A DNA stretch of 64,000 nucleotides from AP-15 sp963700195 (GCA_963700195.1 CAVOWQ010000032.1:1-64000), one strand, 5' to 3'; counted from the stretch's first letter, positions 35,347-45,356 are shown. Notes: a model not told the origin generated them from the sequence alone. A program made the numbers and translations.

Positions 35347-36300
35347 ATGGAGATAGGGTTTAATCTGCCAATCAGCGGCCCGCTGTCGTCGCCCGATAGC
35401 CTGATCCGGATCGCGCAGCAGGGTGAGGCGCTGGGCTATGACTATTTGACGTTGACCGACCATGTCGTGCTGCCGAACCTGCGGGTGCCGGGCTACCCTT
35501 ACTCCGAGAGCGGAGAATTCTTCGGGGAAGGCCCGGAACGCCGGCATGAGCTGCTGACCGCGGCGGCCTTCATCGCGGCCAAGACCACCCGAATTCGCCT
35601 CGTCCTTGCGGTGATGGTCGTCCCTCACCGACCAGCGGTGCTTGCCGCCAAAATGCTGTCAACGATCGATGTTCTCTCCGGCGGGCGGCTAATCGTCGGG
35701 ATCGGCGCCGGCTGGCTACAGGCGGAATTCGATGCGGTCGTCGCCCCGCCTTTTGCCGCGCGCGGCCGGGTGACGGACGAATATCTGAGCGCGTTCCATA
35801 GTTTGTGGACCGAGGAGATGCCGCATTTCGAGGGGAACTGGGTCAAATATGACGGGATCTCCTTCGAGCCCAAGCCGGTGCAGAAGCCGCGCCCGCCGAT
35901 CTGGGTTGGTGGCGAAAGCGGGCCGTCGCTGCGCCGCGCCGCCCGGTTCGGCGACGCGTGGTATCCGATCGGCAGCAACAGCAAGCATCTGCTCGACACT
36001 CTGCCGCGGTATCGTGCCGGGATCGCCCGGTTGCGCCGGTTGACCGCCGAAGCCGGACGCGAGCCGGCGAGCGTCGCCCTCACCTACCGCGTCAAGCGCT
36101 ACGGAGAGGCCGTGCCGGCAAAGGCTTCCGACCGTGAGCGGCGGCTATTCTCAGGCAGCACCACCGACATCATCGCCGATTTGCAGGCCATGCGCGATCT
36201 CGGGGTCGGCGCCGTCGATATCGATTTCGAGCGCTCCGACCTTGAGGGTTCTGTCGCAGAAATGCGCCGGTTTAAAGAGCAGGTGATTTCTCGACTATAG
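35347..36300 (+). CDS. LLM-class flavin-dependent oxidoreductase
   Basis: This 317-residue protein opens MEIGFNLPISGPLSSPDSLI. Family segments follow in order: GEALGYDYLTLTDHVVLP, TTRIRLVLAVMVVPHRPAVL, VLSGGRLIVGIGAGWLQAEF and PRPPIWVGGESGPSLRRAAR. The SWL-like WLQAEF loop is seen in F420-dependent members, so F420 is a plausible cofactor. CAGGAGGGA precedes the ATG. Its 3' end overlaps the 3' end of the iron-enzyme gene on the opposite strand by 29 bases. Confidence 0.93.
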   Translation: MEIGFNLPISGPLSSPDSLIRIAQQGEALGYDYLTLTDHVVLPNLRVPGYPYSESGEFFGEGPERRHELLTAAAFIAAKTTRIRLVLAVMVVPHRPAVLAAKMLSTIDVLSGGRLIVGIGAGWLQAEFDAVVAPPFAARGRVTDEYLSAFHSLWTEEMPHFEGNWVKYDGISFEPKPVQKPRPPIWVGGESGPSLRRAARFGDAWYPIGSNSKHLLDTLPRYRAGIARLRRLTAEAGREPASVALTYRVKRYGEAVPAKASDRERRLFSGSTTDIIADLQAMRDLGVGAVDIDFERSDLEGSVAEMRRFKEQVISRL

Positions 36301-37186
36301 CTTCGACATCTTGGGCCGTGCCGGGAGCCAGATTGTGGATGCCGGTCTGGCGTCCAACCGTGATGCTGCCGTCCGTCACCATTGTCGCCTGCGCATCCCG
36401 GACGATCCTGTCCAAATGCGCCCACACTCCGTCGAGCGCCTCGGCAATGATCCGCGCGTCACGCAATGTCTCGTCGAGCAGTTCGGGTCGCGCCCGCAGA
36501 ACAATTTGCGTCACCTCGAGCGCCTCGGCCGCATGACGTTCCTCGACATGCTGCGAGAAGCAGTCCTCGAAATACGGTTCGTGTCTGAAATGCGGGAAAT
36601 GAACGGACAGGGCGTCGGCGAGCGCGCGCATCCAGTCAGCCGAAAGCATCTCGACCGCACACCATGCGCCGAGCGACCGCGAGTAGAGTTTGGGGGCCAA
36701 CCGCACGAAATCGGCTGTTTCGGCTTCGAGATAATGGCAAAGCTCGCCGAGTTCCCCGAACTCCTCGTCGTCCAGCAGGCATTCTGCGCCGATGCTGCGA
36801 AACGCTCTGGTCAGCTGGTAATGATGGGTATCGCCATCGGCGAGCCCGTCATCGTCGACGAATATTTGGAGCTTGCGTTTTCGCAATGCCGGTCGGTCGA
36901 GATGCGGAAGATAATAGACAGCCGCGCGGGTCGCGTGCATGGCCGACTGATAGACTAGATGGATCTGGCTCAGGAGCCCGGGGTCGCTCGCCAGCCCGCG
37001 AGGCAGGCCAGCCAGGCGTAAAAAAAACGGCATGCGCGACGCGCGGTGTTCCTCGAATAGGACGGCCAATGCGTTTGGCAGCTCTTCAATGGCAGAGAGT
37101 GCCGGTTCGTATTGTCTCGATCTTTCGCCAATCAAGTCGTCGTCTCTCACAGCCAATATCCCCTGGTTGTAACGCGTTACGGTCAA
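36272..37186 (-). CDS. Heme-oxygenase-like iron-containing redox enzyme
   Basis: This 304-residue, all-helical protein carries helix sequences typical of heme-oxygenase-like diiron oxidases and related iron-containing redox enzymes: LSQIHLVYQSAMHATRAAVY, GDTHHYQLTRAFRS, LGAWCAVEMLSADWMRALAD and CFSQHVEERHAAEALE. The scattered Glu/Asp and His on these helices (EERHAAE, DTHHY) could hold two irons. Family members oxidise or cleave amines and fatty acids in natural-product pathways. It meets an LLM gene tail-to-tail and diverges from an MFS exporter, a suggestive grouping. Confidence 0.75.
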   Translation of the reverse strand: MTVTRYNQGILAVRDDDLIGERSRQYEPALSAIEELPNALAVLFEEHRASRMPFFLRLAGLPRGLASDPGLLSQIHLVYQSAMHATRAAVYYLPHLDRPALRKRKLQIFVDDDGLADGDTHHYQLTRAFRSIGAECLLDDEEFGELGELCHYLEAETADFVRLAPKLYSRSLGAWCAVEMLSADWMRALADALSVHFPHFRHEPYFEDCFSQHVEERHAAEALEVTQIVLRARPELLDETLRDARIIAEALDGVWAHLDRIVRDAQATMVTDGSITVGRQTGIHNLAPGTAQDVEAIVEKSPAL

Positions 37187-37346
37187 ACGCCTCAGCCGAG
37201 CCTCACCTTCGGCACTGATCTCCGACCCTATCGCGAATCAGGTAAACTTAAGGTTAAGTATCTAAAATCCAAAACTCGTTAGCCGGATTAATTATTCATT
37301 TATCGAGAGATTGTATCGTTAGCTATTTCGCGCATCGCGAGTGCCG

Positions 37347-38564
37347 ATGGAAACTGCTAATCGAAGATCCTTCGCTACGGCCGGCGCATTCGCCCAGTTG
37401 GTAATAGCCTGGCTCACCATGTTCGTGGTCGGCAGTGACCTGTTCGTAGTCTCGCCTCTGCTGCCGCTGATCTCGGCCGATTTCGCGGTGCAGCCCGCCG
37501 CGGCGGGTTTGAGTGTGACCGTGTTTGCGGTCACCTATGTGCTGAGCGCTCCGGTTCTTGGGCATCTCGCCGACCGGATCGGGCGTGAGCGCGTCCTGAC
37601 CTGGTGCCTTTGCGCCTTTGGGGCAGCCAATCTGCTGACGGCAGTCGCCGGGGATTTCACTTGGCTGCTCGCTATGAGGATCGTAGCCGGCGCCGCGGCC
37701 GCCGGCGTATCGCCCTCTATATATGCTCTCGCCGGGAGTAGGGCTCCACCCGAGCGGCGCGCCACCAGGGTTGCGATCGTCGTATCGGGTCTTTTGATGT
37801 CGCTTTCCGTCGGCACACCGATAAGCCTGCTGACCGCCGCGTCGCTCGGGTGGCCGATTGTCTTCGCGGCACTCGCCGCGCTGAGCCTAGTCCTCGCATG
37901 GGCGAACAACCGCGTTTGGCATGATCCCTCGGCCGCCAAGAGCCGTGCCACGCTGCCCCATCGGCTGACGCCGACGGTCCTCGCCGCGCGGCTTGCTCCG
38001 ACGGTGCTGTGGAGCGCGGCGCTTTACGCCGTGTACACCTTTCTCGGCGAAGGGCTGAGCGCGTCCGGCTATTCGACCGAGCAAATCAGCGAGGTTATCC
38101 TGTTCTACGGTTTCGGGGCGATCGCCGGTACCTTGATCGGCGGCCGAGTCGCGGACCGGCTCGGGGCAAGAATAACGATCTCGATCGCTCTCTCGGGGCT
38201 TAGTTCGTGCCTGCTCCTGCTGCTGGTTGCGTTGCACCTCGGGGTGATGGTCGACTGGGCCTTTGGGCTCGCCTCGCTATCGGCGCAGCTGTTCTTCCCG
38301 GCTCAGCAGCTCAGGCTGGCGAACCAGTTCCCCAACAGCCGGGCGGCGATACTGGCCTGGAACAACAGCGCCCTCTTTTTGGGAATATCGCTGGGCTCCT
38401 TGATTGGCGGGCAAGCCGTCGCGTTCGGCGGCTTTGAGACCGATTTAGTAATCGCGGCGGCCATCGCAATCGTCGGGTGGATCACAAATCAGAATGGTCC
38501 TCGACACCATCCCGCGGTCAGGGTCACGCCGCCGCATCAGCCCTGCGGGGTAGGGGCAGGCTGA
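37347..38564 (+). CDS. MFS transporter (drug/sugar efflux type)
   Basis: This 405-residue twelve-helix transporter begins MFVVGSDLFVVSPLLPLIS after a short N-terminal tail. It has the motif-A-like loop HLADRIGRERVLTW between helices 2 and 3, and a matching GGRVADRLGARITISI in the second half. Members of this group export drugs or metabolites by proton antiport. The ATG at 37347 is preferred to a GTG at 37341. An AT-rich promoter-like region lies upstream (37255-37320). Its 3' end overlaps the histidine kinase on the other strand by 41 bases. Confidence 0.92.
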   Translation: METANRRSFATAGAFAQLVIAWLTMFVVGSDLFVVSPLLPLISADFAVQPAAAGLSVTVFAVTYVLSAPVLGHLADRIGRERVLTWCLCAFGAANLLTAVAGDFTWLLAMRIVAGAAAAGVSPSIYALAGSRAPPERRATRVAIVVSGLLMSLSVGTPISLLTAASLGWPIVFAALAALSLVLAWANNRVWHDPSAAKSRATLPHRLTPTVLAARLAPTVLWSAALYAVYTFLGEGLSASGYSTEQISEVILFYGFGAIAGTLIGGRVADRLGARITISIALSGLSSCLLLLLVALHLGVMVDWAFGLASLSAQLFFPAQQLRLANQFPNSRAAILAWNNSALFLGISLGSLIGGQAVAFGGFETDLVIAAAIAIVGWITNQNGPRHHPAVRVTPPHQPCGVGAG

Positions 38565-40485
38565 TCGTCACCGTTGTCCCGGATCCGAGCTCGCTTTCGA
38601 TCGCGAGCAGGCCGCCGTGCAGGTCGACGACAGACTTCGCAAAAGGCAACCCCAGACCAGCCCCCTGATGCGTGCTGTCAAGCACCGAATTTACCCGGTA
38701 GAAGGGCTGCACCACCAGCGGGATGTCCTGGGCCCGGATGCCAATTCCGGTATCCCGGATGCGAATATACAACGCGGCCTCGTCGATTTCGCTCGATATC
38801 GTGACGCGCCCCTTTGCCGGCGTGAACTTTATGGCGTTGCCGATCAAATTGACGAACACCTGCTTCAATTTAACCGGGTCGCCTTCAAGCGCCGGCCAGT
38901 TTGACGGATCACCGTCGACAATGATCTCGACTGCGGCCGTCGCCGCAGTCGATTGCAGCATCATCAGGCTTTCGGCCAAGAGCTTGCCGGGCTCGGTCGG
39001 AACACGTTCGATCTGCAGCTTCCCCGCTTCCACCTTGGCGAGATCGAGCATTTCCTCGACCAGGGAAAGCAAATGCAGACCGCTCTCGTGGATGTGCTGC
39101 GCGTATTCCTTGTAGGCCGGAATGCCGATCGGCCCCATGATCTCGCGATGCATCATTTCCCCAAAACCGATGATCGCATTGAGCGGGGTGCGCAGTTCGT
39201 GGCTCATATTGGCCAGGAACATTGATTTGGCGCGGTTGGCATTGGCTAGCTCGACGGTCCTCTGCTCGACGCGGGTCTCCAAGGTCGCGTTCAGTTCGCG
39301 CAGCTCGGCTTCTGCCCGCTTCTGTGCGGCGTAGCGGGCAGCCAGGGCATCAGCCATCGCATTGAAGGTCGCTCCCAAGTGGCCGATTTCCGATGCGGGG
39401 TGTCGGACTTTTACCCGCAAATCATAGTTGCCGTGGCGCCACTCCGTCGCGAATTGCACGAGACCGCTTATCGGCTCCTGCAAGAACCTGCGCCCGCCGA
39501 GAACCGCCGCAAAGGTTGCCGCGAGCAGACCGAAAACGATCAGCGCGACGCCGCGGGCGGTCGCGCTGTCGATGGCCGCGAAGGCTTCCGCCTTGGACTG
39601 TCCGGCACTGAGAAAGAAATCCCGCGGCGGCAGGGCTGCCGGAACATAACCGAATATCCGCGTCGCGCCGTCGACGCCCACCGCCTCCTCCCACCCCGTG
39701 GTGTTGCCGTCCATGATCTCTTCATGACTTTTTCTCATGTTCTTGCCGACCAGGGCCTCGGGGTTCGGCAGTCGCGCGATGATGTTACCCTCGCGATCGG
39801 CAATCAGGATCGAGGATGTCGGCGACAAGCCTCTTTCCTTCAAATGTTCGGACAACCAGCGCAAATCGAGCCCGGCGAACACGACACCGGCCGTGTGTCC
39901 GTCGCTACTGTCGAATTTCAGCGCGAAGTGGATCATGCGTTGCCCGGTTGCCGGATCGGCCCAATAATTGCCGACGGCGAGGCCGTCCTGCGCCATGGCG
40001 CGCTTGAAAAATGGCTTGTCCGCAACCGAGGAATAGGCCAGCGGACTGCTCGAACAAAATATCCTGCCGTCCGTGTCCGCCGCTGCCAGCAGATTATAAT
40101 TCGCGTACTGCGAGGCCAATGACCCGAACAGTGCGTTGCAAGCGTTGCTCTCCTGCAATTTGACGGGGGTGAGTTGCGCGAGCGCAAGCAGCAATTGGCG
40201 CGCTCCTTCGCGCAGTTCGCCGATTTCCTCACCGAACTGCTTGGTAATCTGTACGACTTGTTGGCGAATGTCGGTTTCGCGCGCTTTGCGCAGTTCATAT
40301 TCGTTGTAAGCTTGGATGAGTATAGCCGGGCACACAGCGATCAGGACGAGTATAATCAGACGAACTGTCAAACTGACGTGCGGTACGCGCAGCCAGGCAG
40401 ATCGGCGTTTAACCGCGTTGGTCTGGCCGAGCGTGGGGCTTGCTCCATGTGTGATCATTTGCCCTATCTCCGAAACCCCGGGCAC
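38524..40485 (-). CDS. Membrane sensor histidine kinase
   Basis: This 653-residue kinase has a first membrane segment near residues 43-60 (LIILVLIAVCPAILIQ), then a periplasmic double-Cache-like sensor of about 250 residues (YSSVADKPFFKRAMAQDGLA, FAGLDLRWLSEHL). A second membrane helix is near residue 315, then HAMP, then the phospho-His box MSHELRTPLNAIIGF near 432, the N box VNLIGNAIKFTP and G boxes RDTGIGI and GAGLGLPFAKSVVDLHGG. No receiver or response-regulator gene is adjacent, so its partner is unknown. Met10 is an alternative start. Confidence 0.92.
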   Translation of the reverse strand: MPGVSEIGQMITHGASPTLGQTNAVKRRSAWLRVPHVSLTVRLIILVLIAVCPAILIQAYNEYELRKARETDIRQQVVQITKQFGEEIGELREGARQLLLALAQLTPVKLQESNACNALFGSLASQYANYNLLAAADTDGRIFCSSSPLAYSSVADKPFFKRAMAQDGLAVGNYWADPATGQRMIHFALKFDSSDGHTAGVVFAGLDLRWLSEHLKERGLSPTSSILIADREGNIIARLPNPEALVGKNMRKSHEEIMDGNTTGWEEAVGVDGATRIFGYVPAALPPRDFFLSAGQSKAEAFAAIDSATARGVALIVFGLLAATFAAVLGGRRFLQEPISGLVQFATEWRHGNYDLRVKVRHPASEIGHLGATFNAMADALAARYAAQKRAEAELRELNATLETRVEQRTVELANANRAKSMFLANMSHELRTPLNAIIGFGEMMHREIMGPIGIPAYKEYAQHIHESGLHLLSLVEEMLDLAKVEAGKLQIERVPTEPGKLLAESLMMLQSTAATAAVEIIVDGDPSNWPALEGDPVKLKQVFVNLIGNAIKFTPAKGRVTISSEIDEAALYIRIRDTGIGIRAQDIPLVVQPFYRVNSVLDSTHQGAGLGLPFAKSVVDLHGGLLAIESELGSGTTVTISLPLPRRADAAA

Positions 40486-40618
40486 CGCTCGGTATCGAGG
40501 TCGTCGCCCCGGACCTGCGGACAGGGGCTTCCTTGATAGCCTGCAATTTGGCTAAAATTGGTTAATGAATGCTTAACAGAATATACGAGCTTTTTTTCGT
40601 CATACGACGGTGAGGAAT

Positions 40619-40702
40619 CCTCTCCGCCCTTTGGGGGGGTGGGGGGCAGGGGCCCACCCCGACGGGTCCGCGCGAAGCGCAGCCCCGGGGGCGGAGAGGG
40701 AG
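40619..40702. repeat. Palindromic repeat family A, copy 3
   Basis: The arms cctctccgccctttgggggg and ccgggggcggagaggg flank a GC-rich middle. It lies between the histidine kinase promoter and the end of the TauD-type gene. No gene lies in 40486-40741. Confidence 0.7.
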
Positions 40703-40741
40703 ATGCCATTTCCTCTGCCGCTCCAGATGGAGCCAACTGTT

Positions 40742-41581
40742 TTAGACCGGCACATCGCCCTGCAACATGATGCGGTAGAGATATCGCAGCTCGTTCATAT
40801 CGTAATCGCCATTGGCCTTGTGCAGCAACGAGCGGTTGTCCCACATGATGAGGTCGCCCGGTCGCCAACGGTGACGGTATTGGTGCTGAGGCTGCGTCGC
40901 GTGCTCCAGCAGGTCGGAGAGCAAGGTTAGGGCTTCCTCTCCCGGCATTCCGACGATGCCCTCGATGCGGATCGGATTGATGTAGATCGCCTTGCGGCCG
41001 CTCTCCGGGTGGGTGCGTACGATCGGATGGGCTACCGCGTCGGGGACACGGCTGCGGCTTTCCGAACTCAGCTCCATCAGCTTCCGCGCGCTGTAGCGGC
41101 TCTGGTAGACATGGATTGCTTTCAGCCCGTCGAGGCGGCGTTTGGTTTCTTGCGGCAGGCCGTCGTATGCGAGGCGCATATTGACATACTGGGTGTCACC
41201 GCCCCGGTCGGGCAAGCTTACCGCATGCAGAACGGTGGCCTTTGGCGGGCGGGCCGCGTTCGAGTGGTCGGTGTGATAGCCTTCGCCCGGAATGTAACGC
41301 CGGCCGTCGGGATAGAAATCCTGGTTCGAGATGTAGTGGACGAGCGGACACTCGGGCAAGGCAAAGCGGGAATTGTGCTGCGGGAAGGGCTCGCCGAACA
41401 GGCCGACTGCCTCGAGCAGCTGCCGGGGCGTCAGATGCTGGTCGCGAAACACCAGCACCGAATGGTCGACAAACGCGCGATTGAGCCGGGCCTGCACAAC
41501 CTCATCGACGGGCTCGGTGAGATCGATGCCGCGGACTTCCGTTCCCGTATGCTCGGAAAGGGGCGAGATCGTGTAGTCCAT
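40742..41581 (-). CDS. TauD/TfdA-family 2-oxoglutarate dioxygenase
   Basis: This 279-residue jelly-roll dioxygenase carries iron ligands His and Asp in GYHTDHSNAARPP near residue 101 and the distal His in NRSLLHKANGD. The 2-oxoglutarate-binding Arg is in RYLYRIMLQG. Relatives hydroxylate taurine, sulfonates or herbicides. The ATG at 41581 overlaps the stop of the rhodanese gene (TGATG), so the two are translationally coupled. A longer frame to 41620 adds 13 unrelated residues and is not used. Confidence 0.92.
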   Translation of the reverse strand: MDYTISPLSEHTGTEVRGIDLTEPVDEVVQARLNRAFVDHSVLVFRDQHLTPRQLLEAVGLFGEPFPQHNSRFALPECPLVHYISNQDFYPDGRRYIPGEGYHTDHSNAARPPKATVLHAVSLPDRGGDTQYVNMRLAYDGLPQETKRRLDGLKAIHVYQSRYSARKLMELSSESRSRVPDAVAHPIVRTHPESGRKAIYINPIRIEGIVGMPGEEALTLLSDLLEHATQPQHQYRHRWRPGDLIMWDNRSLLHKANGDYDMNELRYLYRIMLQGDVPV

Positions 41582-42464
41582 CAGCCGGTTTCCATCGGCA
41601 GACTCGGATCGGTCGCCCATTCGCCCAGCGAAGCGTCATAGAGCCTGACGTCGGGATGCCCGAGCATGACCAGAGCAAGGGCATCGGCGCTCGCGGCAAT
41701 ACCGCCGCCGCAATAGGTGATGACGTTTCTGTCGAAGGCCCCGATCGCCGCGAAGCGCTTGCGCAACTCGGCCGGCGGCAGAAATTCGTTGGTCTTCGGA
41801 TCGAGCAGATGTGCCGCCGGCAGATTGACGCTGCCCTTGATGTGACCGGGCCTGCCATAGCTGTTGCCGCCGGTGCCGGCGTGCTGCTCGGGCGATAGCG
41901 CATTGATCGTGCAGGTCCCGGCATTGCCGATCGCCTGCAGAACCTCTTCCTTGCCGACCATCAGCGGACGTTGCTCGCGCACGACAAAATTTCCCGGCGG
42001 ACGCATGTTCGCGGGACCAGTCTCGACCGGCCTGCCCTTCGCGGCTCCATTTCTGCCAGCCGCCGTTGAGCACCGCCGCATTGTCGAAGCCGAAGACGCG
42101 CAGCATCCACCAAACCCGGGTCGCCCACCACGGATTGGCGGTGCTGTAGAGCACGACGCGCGTGCCCTCGCCGACGCCAAAGCCGCTCATCGCAGCGGCA
42201 AATGCCTCGGCGGACGGCAGCATGAAGCGGAAGCGATGGGTCTTGTCCGAGAGATCACCTTGGAGATCGACGAATTGCGCGCCGGGGATATGGCCTTTCT
42301 CGAAATCGGCCCGGCCCGGCACGACCTGGTAGGTGATCTTCGGGTCGGGAACGAGATGCGTCGTGCAGTCGAGAATGCGCAGATCTGGGTCGCTCGAGCC
42401 GCTGCTCGATCGTGTCGGTCTCGACCAGAAACTCGGGATGGGCAAAGCCTTCGGTTGTGCTCAT
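41581..42464 (-). pseudogene. Rhodanese-type sulfurtransferase, two frameshifts
   Basis: The three pieces join to a two-domain sulfurtransferase of about 290 residues. MSTTEGFAHPEFLVETDTIE starts at 42464. The inactive N-terminal domain follows (DPDLRILDCTTHLVPDP, FEKGHIPGAQFVDLQGDL, GWQKWSREG). The catalytic C-terminal domain holds VITYCGGGIAASADALAL, whose Cys carries persulfide. Shifts lie near 42396 and 42035. Such enzymes move sulfur from thiosulfate or 3-mercaptopyruvate. The partner dioxygenase downstream could release sulfite from a sulfonate, but that link is inferred. Confidence 0.85.
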
Positions 42465-42541
42465 GCAAGTCTCGCTCTGATTTGATGCTGATGCCGGCGC
42501 CTCGATTATGCCGCCATTACCGGAGGTCGAAACGCGGATCG

Positions 42542-42843
42542 TCACAACGCGGGAGGTTGAACCAGGGTCGATGTCGATGGGGAGGGGAACGCTGGCGGCA
42601 GTAAATCCTTGATCCCCTCATACACCGCCCGGACGATTTTCGGATGGGCACTGGCTCGCAAATGAATCATGTCACTAAAGTCCTGGCGGAAGTCATCCAG
42701 CTTTTCCGTATCAAATTCGGCGAACAAATCGACCAGACGTATGTTCATCTGCGACAGCTGTCTCGCGAACTATCTCGTTTCGTTCCACAATATAGTTGAA
42801 ACCAATGTACTGATTCTTTTTAGAATAGGGTAAATCTCCGCAA
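42542..42843 (-). pseudogene. Displaced C-terminal end of the SGNH-like domain
   Basis: Read in the frame of 42748, the sequence gives IYPILKRISTLVS, then an in-frame TAG near 42773, then LSQMNIRLVDLFAEFDTEKL and FSDMIHLRASAHPKIVRAVY. The Asp-x-x-His (DMIH) and the flanking pattern fit the last helix of SGNH/GDSL hydrolases, where the catalytic Asp and His lie. The upstream gene stops at 42820 in another frame, so this piece is cut off from it by one shift and one stop. Confidence 0.5.
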
Positions 42844-45112
42844 AACGTGAACGCATTTTGCGGCATCACGGGATGTTAAATAGGACGAGAGATCTTGATC
42901 AGCTATCCGTCTATTCAACGCTGTCGGCATTGTGAACAGAACGGTATTCGGCGTTTTTTCGATAAAATCAGTCAGAGCGGATCGAACGTTGCGATTGTCG
43001 GGGAGCGGATGCCAGCCGAGCATCAGAAGGTTCAACTCGACCGCTCTCTGCCGGTTGAATTCGCTCGCCCGCCGCAGGATGTTCGTATAGGGATCCCCTT
43101 CGATGCCCCCGTTGAGAAATTGGTAACCGGGAGCGAGGCTGTCGAGCAGGCACGGCCAGCCGCGACCGGCGCTGAAGACCACCGAATCCCCCCAGACCAC
43201 GACTAATTTGCGCGTATCATCAAGGGCATCGCCCTTTAATCCGACCTCGTTGATCTCGAAGTGGATCGACCCGTCGGCACCTACAAAGACAAGCCGCGGC
43301 CGCATCGCCTCAGTCTCTTTGTCGTAATAAAGCAGCTTGCATGCAGCGTAGTTCAGTGTCAGGTGCACGGTTTTCACAGGCAGCCCTGCCAGCGCGTGCT
43401 CGAGGTTGGGGAACGCGGCTGAACTGCCGCCCTCCTTTTCGACGACAAAATCCTCGAGCACGAGGCAATCGATCCCGGAAGCGAAAAAAGTCTTCAACGC
43501 ATCCGATGGGCTCGAGACGATCGGCTCACCGCGTAGATTGAACGAGGTATTGATCAGCACCGGCACACCGGTGCGTCGTTCGAAAGCCTCCAGGATCCGA
43601 TAGAGATAGGCGTTCTGCTCGGGTGACACGGTTTGCACCCTGCTGGTGCCGTCGACATGGGTGACAGCCGCCGTATTGCCCGGGACGCAGGGCTTTGTGG
43701 GTATAGAGCATGTACGGACTTTCCGACATGCCGAGGGTCTCGAACCAATCCCGATAGGCTTCCTCTTTGACCACCGGAGCAAAGGGGCGGAATTCCTCGC
43801 GGAATTTAATCTTGGCGTTGAGGTGATCTTTCATCTCGGCATGCCGCGGGTCGGCCAGGATCGATCGCGCGCCGAGCGCCCGCGGTCCCCATTCGTCCCG
43901 TCCATGCAGAATTCCGACCACCTTGCCGGAAGCCAGCCAGTCCGCGATTTCGCCGGCGACGTCGGCACTTTGCCGGTAGGGTATTTGGTTCACCGATAGG
44001 GTCGCCCTGATCACCGGCTCGGGGTAGCGGATCCCGAGATAGGGGGAGAAGCGGTAGCGGTGGGGAGGGCCGCCCTCGCGCCCTCGCATGGCCGATTGCA
44101 AGGCGGCTCCCATGGCTCCGCCGGCGTCTCCGGCGGCCGGATGGATGTGAGAACGGATCCCGAGATCCCGGATCACTTGGGCATTCGCAGTGCAATTGAG
44201 CGCGACACCGCCGGCGAAGCAAAAATCTTTTGTCTCGTAGTCGCGGATCAGCCGCGCCAGGATCTTTCCAACGGCGATTTCGAGCGCTTGCTGTACCGAC
44301 GAGGCCAGATCCTGATGCTCCTCGCGCATTTGGCCGCCCGGCGGACGCGGCGGAATTCCGAGGTGCTTGATCAAGGCCGGAGCATAATGCCGCTCCGTCG
44401 AGGAGAAATCGAAGAACCGTTGATTAAGCGTAAAAGCCCCGTCCTCGCCGATCCGCAGAACGGGACCGATCAGCTTGTCGAGATATCGGGGTTTGCCATA
44501 GGCGGCCAGCCCCATAACCTTGTATTCACCATCATTGACTTCGAATCCGAGGTAATCGGTGAATACTGAGTAGAACAGGCCGAGTGAATGCGGGAAATGA
44601 ATTGCCCGCTGTTTTTCGAGGCGATTGCCTTCGCCCAGATGTACTGAAGCCGTCTCGTACTCTCCGACCCCATCGAGGGTTACGACGACCGCACGTTCGA
44701 AAGGCGAGGTGAAAAACGCCGACGCCGCATGCGACCGGTGATGCTCCGAATACTCGATATTACCCCGAAAACCCATGTAGTTTCGGATCTGAGCATCGAT
44801 CGGAAGCTTGTGATGCACGAAGCGGGGTATGTCCTGCTCAAAAATACGACGCGACCGCGGCCAATAATCGATGACCTGGTCCCAAAGCCGTTTCAGCTTC
44901 AGTTGCGGGTCTTCGTAAAACACGATGCTCGCAAGATCGTTGATCGGGACGCCGCACGCCTGCAGGCCGTGGGCGACCGCCAGCGCCGGAAATCGCCGAT
45001 CGTGCTTTCGGCGGCTCAGCCGCTCCTCCTGAATGGCGAATTTTATCTCGCTGTCGTCGACAATCGCCACTGCGCTGTCGTGGTAATAGCATGAGATCCC
45101 CAGCCTCAGCAT
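42820..45112 (-). pseudogene. Carbamoyltransferase fused to an SGNH-like domain, frameshifted
   Basis: Residues 1-475 are an O-carbamoyltransferase of the NodU/CmcH/TobZ kind: GISCYYHDSAVAIVDDSEIK, EHHRSHAASAFFTSPFERA, CFAGGVALNCTANAQVIRD and DEWGPRALGARSILADPRH. Near 43680 one extra C in CCC breaks the frame; removing it joins THKALRPG to NTAAVTHVDGTSRVQT. The TobZ-type C-domain follows, ending LEDFVVEKEGG. Beyond the usual end, about 100 linker residues lead to VVVWGDSVVFSAGRGWPCLL, with a GDS motif like SGNH hydrolases. It acts with carbamoyl phosphate and ATP, adding carbamoyl to a hydroxyl group. Confidence 0.8.
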
Positions 45113-45243
45113 CAGCGTGCCTTAGAGCAACTCGATGGGGGTGCTTTTATCCAACCCGACCGGCGGCGGCGAAACCGGTGAAGAAGGGCCAACGGGGCGA
45201 GCAGCAAATAGATCAGCGAGAGCCGAAGCCGACTCGGCGACAT
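45112..45243 (-). CDS. 43-residue membrane peptide coupled to the carbamoyltransferase
   Basis: The ATG at 45243 follows an in-frame TGA by five codons and opens MSPSRLRLSLIYLLLAPLAL, a single hydrophobic helix. A basic stretch LHRFRRRRSGWIK follows, with a Cys/Ser/Lys tail. The stop TGA overlaps the carbamoyltransferase ATG (TGATG), the usual sign of coupled translation. Small membrane proteins next to carbamoyltransferases are known in several operons, but this one is not matched to a named family. Confidence 0.5.
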   Translation of the reverse strand: MSPSRLRLSLIYLLLAPLALLHRFRRRRSGWIKAPPSSCSKAR

Positions 45244-45356
45244 CGCGGCAAACCGTCAGACGAAGGGATATGTAGCAATAGCCTCACTGCGATCTTCCGG
45301 TACATTCAGACGCCGGATTTCACGCAGATACCAGCGGAACAGCATTATCGACCACC

